Source: Deltaproteobacteria bacterium (GTDB taxonomy: Bacteria > Desulfobacterota > DSM-4660 > Desulfatiglandales > HGW-15). Taken from it: 12,468 nt of DNA. The notes under the pieces are model-generated. The model saw only the letters and a program-made list of their open reading frames with translations, did no database searches and was not told the DNA's origin. Each line of letters opens with the position of its first letter. Positions within the stretch are counted from its first letter, which is position 1. Shown piece after piece: positions 6,945-12,468 of the stretch. The stretch spans positions 1-12,468 of the forward strand of contig JAFGPH010000107.1 in assembly GCA_016926135.1 (NCBI GenBank). Direction: 5' to 3'. A program made the translations under genes and the position numbers.

Positions 6945-7125
6945 GTCTCTGAAACCCGAATCTCCGGATGAAATCCTGAAAGTCTCGCCACTCTCTGTCG
7001 ACATAATCCAGCCTCTGGGCAGGCGAATACTTCCTGAACCATGAGACCTCCTGGGTGATCTGGCGTCTCCTCCAGTAAGGAATGTCACGCCAGGATTTGG
7101 GATAGGGAATCTCTTTCGTAGTCAT
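6928..7125 (-). CDS. Small basic protein paired with the nucleotidyltransferase
   Basis: 65 residues, rich in Trp, Arg and Tyr (for example YPKSWRDIPYWRRRQITQEV), with no signal peptide. Its stop overlaps the start of the nucleotidyltransferase by 17 bases, and GGGGAG precedes its ATG by three bases. Composition and the clean overlap make it a real gene rather than a shadow. It is probably the antitoxin or accessory partner of the nucleotidyltransferase, judged only from position and size. I do not recognise a DNA-binding fold. Confidence 0.6.
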   Translation of the reverse strand: MTTKEIPYPKSWRDIPYWRRRQITQEVSWFRKYSPAQRLDYVDREWRDFQDFIRRFGFQRHGTGK

Positions 7126-7159
7126 TTTCTCCCCACTCGTCCGTCCCAGGGTATCACAA

Positions 7160-7390
7160 TTGAAAAGGGCACGAAACCCAGAAAAGCGTTATATCGCATA
7201 CCGGGAGACGCTTCAGAAGGACATCCCCCCCCTGATCCGGAAGGAAATCGAGCGGTTGAAGAAGTGGCTCCGCGACCTCCCCCTCAAAAGGGAAGAGGAA
7301 AAACACGAACCCATCAGGACCCGCGCCCAGGGCTTTCCCGTGTTCTCCCTCCACCAGAGGATGAAGGAAACATCTTGTTATTTTCTATAG
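7160..7390 (+). pseudogene. 5'-truncated second copy of the exported coiled-coil gene
   Basis: The frame 7211-7360 aligns without gaps to 5970-6119, with about 128 of 150 bases and 38 of 50 residues identical (LQKDIPPLIRKEIERLKKWL against LQKDIFPLIRQEIERLRKWL). Homology starts abruptly near 7203. The signal peptide and most of the coiled coil are missing, and the only start is a TTG at 7160 with no ribosome binding site. It ends with an unrelated tail. The reading frame is intact across the copy, so either the loss is recent or the piece is still used. The nucleotidyltransferase pair lies between the two copies, suggesting a tandem array split by insertion or deletion. Confidence 0.55.
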
Positions 7391-7407
7391 ATTCTTTGGC
7401 TCTCAAC

Positions 7408-7438
7408 CTGACCTCTGACTGCTGACCGCTGAACACTG
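7408..7438 (+). repeat. Heptamer tandem repeat CTGANNN
   Basis: Four successive seven-base units CTGACCT, CTGACTG, CTGACCG, CTGAACA, then CTG. All share CTGA in phase. It lies in the intergenic space after the truncated coiled-coil copy and before the end of the primase-helicase gene. Its function is unknown. Confidence 0.7.
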
Positions 7439-7462
7439 TTTCTCAGGAGCTTTCCGCTTTTC

Positions 7463-7479
7463 CCCGGCCCTGGGCCGGG
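7463..7479 (-). terminator. GC-rich hairpin downstream of the primase-helicase gene
   Basis: CCCGGCCC (7463-7470), one base, GGGCCGGG (7472-7479) gives an 8-bp perfect stem, 24 bases past the stop codon of the minus-strand gene. It is positioned like a terminator, but no U-tract follows on either strand, so an intrinsic terminator is doubtful. Confidence 0.3.
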
Positions 7480-7502
7480 TGCCTCGCGCCCTGAGCCGTT
7501 TG

Positions 7503-9284
7503 TCACATTTCCCTGAATCCCCAATAAGGATACTCCAGCGCATAGTCGGCAACCTTGCCGGGGTTGTTTTCCCTGCTTGCGGCGATCCAGAGAGCGCTCT
7601 TCCTCCCCTCCGGGGCGACGGATTCCGACAGGGGGCCTGAGGAGGGGGCCAGGATCAGGGCGTTGTCCGCGCTGTACTCGATGTCGCCCGATTCCTTGAA
7701 CGAGCCCAGGTCGGGCTTCTCTTCATAATGGCCCCCTTCCCCCCGGGAGAGCTCCGATACGACGAGGAACGAGGCATGCTGTTCATCCCGAATGGCCTCC
7801 ATGTGGCGCAGCCACTCATCAATCCCAGTCCTGCGTTCCGAAAGGCTCTTGAAGGGCAATTTGTGGAGGCTGTCCACCACGACCAGGACATGGTCTTTTC
7901 GGGTCTCGTGCTTGATGAAGTCGATCTGCCTCCTCATGATATCGGGACTCAGCTTCCGGTCCGTCACCACCCTGAAGTGCGCCAACAAATCCTTCAGGTC
8001 CGACTGGGCCGCACTGAGCCTCTCTACGGACTCCGGATCCGGCGACTCCTGTCTCAGTTCCCTTTCGGAGAGACGGCTCAGCCGGCAAAGGGTCCGCGTG
8101 TAGATCTTCTCGCGGCCATTCTCAAAATCGTAGTAGATCACCGGCGTCTTTTTCCTGGCCATCTCGGTCGAGACCTGCATGAAAAAACAGGACTTCCCGG
8201 CCTTGGGCTGCCCGCCCATGATGTTGATCCCCCGTATCCCGTCGAGGGCGTGATCCAGTTTCGGAAAACCCGTTTCCAGTCCTGCCAGACCCTTTCCCCT
8301 CTTCCCGTCGAGCACCTCCAGGAAGCGGCGGTGTTCCTTTTCCACCGAACTGAAAGGGGAAAACGACTTCGAAGACTGGATCATGCCGGCCACGGCGGCC
8401 CTGAATTCCTTCCCCTTTTCCCTGGCCAGATCAACGAGCTTGTAGCCCCGTTTGGCACTGGAAGGCCACTGGATGATCCTGGCCCTGAAACCCAGCCTCG
8501 TCGCCAGGGAGCGCGCGGAGAGGTATGCCTCGGGGGTGTGGCCGGGCACAATGAACACGTGCTTTACGTAGCCGAGCCTTTCCGCGGACAGCACTTCCAG
8601 TGTGGCGGCGGTGGGAACGGCGATCCCGGGAAAGCCCAGTTCCTTCAGGGTCAGGAGTCCGTTCTCCCCCTCGGTCACGAAGAGGGATCCGTTCTGGCAC
8701 CGGTCGATGTCCTGCACATTGAAGACACGGAACTCTTCAGAAAAAAAGGTCTCATCCCCGTGCCAGAACTGATCCTCCTCTTTTCCGGGGAAGACACACC
8801 GGGCCGCATAGCAGTTGCCGTCCTCCAGGAAATAGGGATACACATTGTAGCGGCCGTTGTAACCGATCCTCATCTCCTGGAGGGTGGCCCTGGAAACGCC
8901 AAATTCCTTGAAATAGGCGGTCTCGCGCTCGCCCAGGAGGGCCTGGAAGCGCTTCACCTCTGCGTTCATGTTCTTCGGGGGATAAACCGTGTCCCGCGCA
9001 TAGGGATCCCGGTCCGGATCATACCCCGGCACCTTCCGGAGGTCGATCCCCATGAGTTCCCCGAAGTGGAGAGCGAACCCTCCGGGTCTGCAACGGTTCA
9101 GGCACCTGAAATATCCCAGGAAATAGCTCTCCGGGTCCAGATAGGTGACCAGGGTGCCCTGCGTCTCCTTAGCGGTGGATTGGCAGAACGGGCAGGGCGC
9201 CTTCACGATATTGGCCTCCAGCCTTGCGCCGGGGAGGTGTTCCATGTAGAATCGCTTGATCTCCTCAGGGTGTTCCACGTTCAT
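7503..9284 (-). CDS. Twinkle/T7 gp4-like zinc finger-TOPRIM-DnaB helicase protein, TOPRIM degenerate
   Basis: 593 residues from the ATG at 9284. The AGGAGG at 9286-9291 is only one base from that ATG but seven from an in-frame GTG at 9278, so the true start may be the GTG. N-terminal zinc finger: C31/C34 (CPFC) and C61/C65 (CLNRC) followed by PGG, as in CHC2-type primase fingers. TOPRIM: VTEGENGLLTL keeps the catalytic glutamate (E205), but where the DxD is expected the sequence reads FIVPGHTPEA (244-253), with no paired acids. Helicase: Walker A GGQPKAGKS (357-365), Walker B VLVVVDS (467-472), and a DnaB motif SELSRG with DLGSFKESGDIEYSAD (525-540). Such proteins unwind DNA as hexamers and prime synthesis in phages and organelles; here priming may be lost. 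Isolated gene, possibly of phage origin. Confidence 0.88.
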   Translation of the reverse strand: MNVEHPEEIKRFYMEHLPGARLEANIVKAPCPFCQSTAKETQGTLVTYLDPESYFLGYFRCLNRCRPGGFALHFGELMGIDLRKVPGYDPDRDPYARDTVYPPKNMNAEVKRFQALLGERETAYFKEFGVSRATLQEMRIGYNGRYNVYPYFLEDGNCYAARCVFPGKEEDQFWHGDETFFSEEFRVFNVQDIDRCQNGSLFVTEGENGLLTLKELGFPGIAVPTAATLEVLSAERLGYVKHVFIVPGHTPEAYLSARSLATRLGFRARIIQWPSSAKRGYKLVDLAREKGKEFRAAVAGMIQSSKSFSPFSSVEKEHRRFLEVLDGKRGKGLAGLETGFPKLDHALDGIRGINIMGGQPKAGKSCFFMQVSTEMARKKTPVIYYDFENGREKIYTRTLCRLSRLSERELRQESPDPESVERLSAAQSDLKDLLAHFRVVTDRKLSPDIMRRQIDFIKHETRKDHVLVVVDSLHKLPFKSLSERRTGIDEWLRHMEAIRDEQHASFLVVSELSRGEGGHYEEKPDLGSFKESGDIEYSADNALILAPSSGPLSESVAPEGRKSALWIAASRENNPGKVADYALEYPYWGFREM

Positions 9285-9387
9285 CCCTCCTCTGATGGAG
9301 TGCCCTCACGTTCCTCCATCGATACATACAGTCTTTATAACATAGTGGCTGAGGTCCATGGAAGGGGCAAAGGAACGGAGTGCACTG

Positions 9388-9416
9388 TTGACACTTCCTC
9401 CTTCCCTGCATATGTT
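9388..9416 (+). promoter_or_regulatory. Sigma70-type promoter for dsbD
   Basis: A perfect TTGACA (9388-9393), a 17-nt spacer, and TATGTT (9411-9416). A transcript would start near 9423, giving a leader of about 20 bases to the ATG at 9443. Location in the divergent gap between the primase-helicase and dsbD genes supports it. Confidence 0.6.
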
Positions 9417-9442
9417 ATTGTGATTTTACAGGTCTGAGGATT

Positions 9443-11218
9443 ATGATCAGAACCAGACTCGCCTGCCTTCTCTTCCTCGCCCTTCTGGGTTTCTCCTCCC
9501 TCTTTCCATGCCACGCGGCGACGGTCGAGGTGGAGGTCATTCATTCCCAGGACCGGTACGGGCCCGGGAAAAGCTACCCCCTGCTTCTCCGCCTCAAGGT
9601 CGTGACGCCCTGGTACATCCACGGCGCAAAGGAAGGGGAGGACCCGATCATCCCTACGGTCATGCGCTTCAGGGATGTCCCGGGGGTCACTGTAGAGCGG
9701 ATTCAATTCCCTCGGCCTTCGAGGGTGAAATTCGACTATGCCCCCCGGCCTGTGGAGGTCTTCTCGGGCGAGGTGATGGTGAGTGCATCCTTGAGGGTCG
9801 ATGATCGTGCTCCACCGGGAGAGCACGTCGTGGCGGGAGAGCTTTCCTACCAGGCCTGCTCCCCCGATTCCTGCCTGCCCCCTGAAGGGATTCCCGTTCC
9901 TGTCAGGGTGTCGATTGCGGCACCGGGGGCCTCTTTCAGCCGAATCAACCAGGACCTTTTCGTGCCGAAAACAGCCCGGCAGGGTACGGAGGAAGGTATT
10001 CCAGGCTTCAGGCCGGGGGCGGGTTTCTGGCTGACCCTCCTGGCGCTCTTCCTTGGAGGCCTGGCCCTGAACCTTACCCCCTGCATCTACCCCCTTATCC
10101 CCATTACCGTTTCCTATTTCACCGCTCGCACCGAGAAACGCACGGTTCCTTCCATCCTTCAGGCCCTGCTGTACATGATCGGCCTTGCAGCGACGAACGC
10201 CGTGCTCGGCCTCTTTGCGGCCCTGTCCGGCGGCATGCTCGGTGCCGCGCTCCAGAGCACCTTCGTGCTCCTCGGCGTGGCCCTGGTATTGATCCTGATG
10301 GCCACGAGCTTTTTCGGCTTCTGGGATCTCCGACTCCCTGCGGGGTTCACCCGGTTCGCCTCCAGGAACTACGGCGGCTACCTGGGAAGTCTCTTCATGG
10401 GTCTCACCCTGGGAATTGTGGCCGCCCCCTGCATCGGTCCCTTTGTCCTGGGGCTTCTGACCTATGTAGCACAGAAAGGGGACCCTTTCCTGGGCTTCCT
10501 CTATTTCTTCGTTCTCAGCATCGGACTGGGCCTTCCCCTTGCCCTGCTTGCCCTCTTTTCCGGAGCCCTTCAGAGACTGCCCCTCTCCGGGGACTGGATG
10601 TTGTGGGTAAGGAAGCTCATGGGATGGGTCCTGCTCGGTATGGCCTCCCATATCGTCGGTCCCCTGATTCCCTCCTCCATGGGCAAGGCCGGCCTTCTTG
10701 CTGCGGTCGCCGCTGCCGCTGCCGTGCATCTGGGGTGGATCGACAGGACCGGACTCCTCCACACGCGCTTCCTGCTTTTCAAAAAGGGGCTGGGCATTGC
10801 CCTCCTCCTGGGGGCGTGCCTCATTCTCGTCTACACCGGGTATGAAAGGGAAGGGATCCGATGGATCCCCTATGACGAGGCACTCCTGGCAAAGGCCGCC
10901 AAAGAGAGGCGGCCTGTCATGTTGGACTTCTACGCCGACTGGTGCATCCCCTGCCGGGAACTGGAGAAGCATGTCTTCACAGATCCCGAGGTGGTTCAGC
11001 TCAGCCGCCCTTTTCTCACGCTGCGCCTGGATCTCACGACACGCAAGGATTCCCAGCAGCAGATCCTGAGTCGTTATGCGATCAGGGGGGTGCCCACCGT
11101 GGTCTTTCTGGACGCAGAAGGTCGGGAGCAGAAAGGGTTGAGGATCGAATCCCTTGTGGAAAAGGAGGAATTCATCAGGAGGGCGAGGGACCTGTTGATG
11201 AGGCATCCAAAAGGGTGA
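9443..11218 (+). CDS. dsbD: Thiol:disulfide interchange protein DsbD
   Basis: 591 residues with the full three-part DsbD architecture. A signal peptide (about 1-25, HAA cleavage) leads to a periplasmic N-terminal domain with the redox pair C139/C144 (ACSPDSC). A membrane domain of about eight helices (195-465) carries the redox pair C214 (LNLTPCIYP) and C330 (AAPCIGP). The C-terminal thioredoxin-like domain has CIPC at 501-504 in FYADWCIPC and the cis-proline P551 in RGVPTVVF. DsbD passes electrons from cytoplasmic thioredoxin through the membrane to periplasmic reductases for disulfide isomerisation and cytochrome c maturation. All six cysteines are present. GAGGA lies two bases before the ATG, which is close. 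The 3' end is 3 bases from the stop of convergent fabH. Confidence 0.95.
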   Translation: MIRTRLACLLFLALLGFSSLFPCHAATVEVEVIHSQDRYGPGKSYPLLLRLKVVTPWYIHGAKEGEDPIIPTVMRFRDVPGVTVERIQFPRPSRVKFDYAPRPVEVFSGEVMVSASLRVDDRAPPGEHVVAGELSYQACSPDSCLPPEGIPVPVRVSIAAPGASFSRINQDLFVPKTARQGTEEGIPGFRPGAGFWLTLLALFLGGLALNLTPCIYPLIPITVSYFTARTEKRTVPSILQALLYMIGLAATNAVLGLFAALSGGMLGAALQSTFVLLGVALVLILMATSFFGFWDLRLPAGFTRFASRNYGGYLGSLFMGLTLGIVAAPCIGPFVLGLLTYVAQKGDPFLGFLYFFVLSIGLGLPLALLALFSGALQRLPLSGDWMLWVRKLMGWVLLGMASHIVGPLIPSSMGKAGLLAAVAAAAAVHLGWIDRTGLLHTRFLLFKKGLGIALLLGACLILVYTGYEREGIRWIPYDEALLAKAAKERRPVMLDFYADWCIPCRELEKHVFTDPEVVQLSRPFLTLRLDLTTRKDSQQQILSRYAIRGVPTVVFLDAEGREQKGLRIESLVEKEEFIRRARDLLMRHPKG

Positions 11219-11221
11219 GGG

Positions 11222-12211
11222 TTACCACCGGATCAGGGCGCTGCCCCATGTGAGACCGCCTCCGAAGACGGGCATGCAGATCAGGTTGCCCCTCTTGATG
11301 CTGCCGTCGCGCACCGCCTCGTCGAGGGCAATGGCACAGGATGCGGAGGAGATATTTCCGTACTTGTGAAGGGTGACATAGAATTTTTCCATGGGGAGAT
11401 TCAGGCTCTTGGCCATGGATTGGAACATGCGCAGATTGGCCTGATGGGGGATGAACCAGTCGATCTCGCGCACGTCCACACCGCTGAAGTCCGCTGCTTC
11501 CTTGATCGAATCCACGAAGTGCCTGACCGCCACCCTGAAGCTCGCATTCGCTTCGATCATATTCAGGGTGTGAAGGCCCCTGTCCACGCTTTCGTGGGAA
11601 ATGGGTGTCGTTCTGGAGCCTCCCCCCGGCAACAGGAGATCCTTGCCGCCGGCCCCGTCCGTATGGAGATGGGTGGAAAGGAGATCGTGCCCCTTTCCGC
11701 CCCGGGCGAGGACAGCGGCCCCCGCCCCGTCGCCCCAGAGGATACAGGTGGTTCTGTCCTTCCAGTTGAGAGTCCGGGTCATGATCTCCGAGGCCACCAC
11801 GAGGGCGCACCGGGAGTTTCCCGTCAGCAGGTACTGGGAGACCACGTTGAGTCCAAAGATGAATCCGGAGCAGGCCGCAGTCACGTCAAAGGTGACCGCG
11901 TGCGGAACGTCCATCTTCGCCTGCAGCCAGTTGGCCGCAGCAGGGCAGCAGGTGTCCGGTGTGATCGTGGCCAGGACAATGAGATCCAGATCGACGGGCT
12001 TGAGTCCGGCCATGTCCAAGGCCTTCATGGAGGCCTCATAGGCCAGGTCGGAGGTGTTCACGTCCGGGTCGGAGATCCTCCTCTCCCTGACCCCGGTTCG
12101 CTGGGTGATCCACTCGTCGGTGGTGTCAAGACCCATGTTCTGCAGGTCAACGTTGCTGAGTATCTTCGGAGGGACATAGGAACCGGTACCCAGAATCCTG
12201 ATATTCTTCAT
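11222..12211 (-). CDS. fabH: 3-oxoacyl-ACP synthase III (FabH)
   Basis: 329 residues from ATG 12211; an upstream in-frame TTG at 12223 would add four residues and overlaps the stop of the preceding gene. I chose ATG because family members open with a form of MKNIRILGTGSYVPP. The catalytic triad is visible: Cys in TAACSGF (C114), His in PHQANLRM (H256) and Asn in YGNISSAS (N286). WGDGAGA is another conserved stretch. It starts fatty acid synthesis by condensing acetyl-CoA with malonyl-ACP in the cytoplasm. It is apparently co-transcribed after the phosphoenolpyruvate synthase gene, an unusual partner, and no other fab gene is in view. No terminator separates it from convergent dsbD. Confidence 0.95.
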   Translation of the reverse strand: MKNIRILGTGSYVPPKILSNVDLQNMGLDTTDEWITQRTGVRERRISDPDVNTSDLAYEASMKALDMAGLKPVDLDLIVLATITPDTCCPAAANWLQAKMDVPHAVTFDVTAACSGFIFGLNVVSQYLLTGNSRCALVVASEIMTRTLNWKDRTTCILWGDGAGAAVLARGGKGHDLLSTHLHTDGAGGKDLLLPGGGSRTTPISHESVDRGLHTLNMIEANASFRVAVRHFVDSIKEAADFSGVDVREIDWFIPHQANLRMFQSMAKSLNLPMEKFYVTLHKYGNISSASCAIALDEAVRDGSIKRGNLICMPVFGGGLTWGSALIRW

Positions 12212-12219
12212 GGGCTCGC

Positions 12220-12468
12220 TCAATCTTCCTCGACTTTGATTCCCATTTTCTTCTCTTTGGCCGCGATGGCGAGGCGCGTCTTGACAACCGTGTCAGGGAT
12301 GAGGCTGATGGAGTCGATGCCGCACTCCACCAGAAACTCCGCGAATTCCGGAAAGTCGCTGGGGGCCTGACCGCAGATGCCGATCTTGCGGCCCTTTTCC
12401 TTGGCCACCTTGATCACCTGGGCTACCAGCCTCTTCACCCCGTCGCTTCTTTCATCGTAGAGGTGGGA
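12220..12468 (-). CDS. ppsA: Phosphoenolpyruvate synthase, C-terminal part
   Basis: The gene enters from the right edge; 82 residues are seen, starting SHLYDERSDG. The stretch IGICGQAPSDFPEFAEFLVE followed by CGIDSISLIPDTVVKTRL is the typical end of PEP synthase, in which the conserved Cys of the C-terminal domain (CGQAPSD) acts in the pyruvate half-reaction. The enzyme makes phosphoenolpyruvate from pyruvate and ATP, a gluconeogenic step. A pyruvate phosphate dikinase-like relative is less likely, given the SISL-PDTV ending. The last bases abut fabH and imply co-transcription. Confidence 0.88.
   Translation of the reverse strand, partial: SHLYDERSDGVKRLVAQVIKVAKEKGRKIGICGQAPSDFPEFAEFLVECGIDSISLIPDTVVKTRLAIAAKEKKMGIKVEED

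Noticed and set aside
7728..9437. A 569-codon plus-strand open frame opposite the primase-helicase
   Set aside because: The opposite strand carries zinc finger, Walker and DnaB motifs; this frame has none.
9335..11206. A 623-codon minus-strand open frame covering dsbD
   Set aside because: It is antisense to a gene with all DsbD motifs. Its product is low-complexity and charged, and the frame is a codon-bias shadow.
11366..12370. A 334-codon plus-strand open frame opposite fabH and pps
   Set aside because: It is antisense to two clearly identified genes.

Overview
The window is GC-rich bacterial chromosome. Gene content suggests Desulfobacterota (former Deltaproteobacteria): a TRAP-type transporter, the LemA / M48 peptidase pair, a DsbD-type reductase, FabH beside a phosphoenolpyruvate synthase, and several lineage-type hypotheticals. 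That assignment is inference from gene style, not from a marker gene. No rRNA, tRNA or CRISPR array was seen.

Layout, left to right. (1) 1-711: C-terminal part of a TRAP large permease, cut by the window edge. (2) 814-3695, minus strand: lemA followed by an M48 membrane peptidase with a long C-terminal extension. About 330 bp between them (2780-3109) is occupied by a MITE-like element with perfect 22-bp terminal inverted repeats, landed exactly on the lemA stop codon. (3) 3955-6331, plus strand: an unrecognised 363-residue protein with a repeated FF...FG motif, then a translationally coupled cluster of an HD phosphohydrolase, an exported coiled-coil protein and a 66-residue coiled-coil protein. 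(4) 6450-7390: a minus-strand pair (small basic protein + nucleotidyltransferase, toxin-antitoxin-like layout) followed by a 5'-truncated second copy of the exported coiled-coil gene. (5) 7408-7479: a heptamer tandem repeat and a GC-rich hairpin. (6) 7503-9284, minus: a Twinkle/T7 gp4-like zinc finger-TOPRIM-DnaB helicase protein whose TOPRIM DxD motif looks lost. (7) 9443-11218, plus: dsbD with a clear sigma70-like promoter. (8) 11222-12468, minus: the end of phosphoenolpyruvate synthase overlapping fabH.

Housekeeping parts (TRAP, lemA/M48, dsbD, fabH, pps) are ordinary. The accessory centre, about 3.8-9.3 kb, holds the least explained material: the FF...FG protein, the HD/coiled-coil operon with its broken paralogue, the nucleotidyltransferase pair, and the degenerate primase-helicase. 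I see no single obvious new system that ties them together. The strongest direct sequence observations are the MITE-like insertion in the lemA operon and the loss of the TOPRIM acidic motif.
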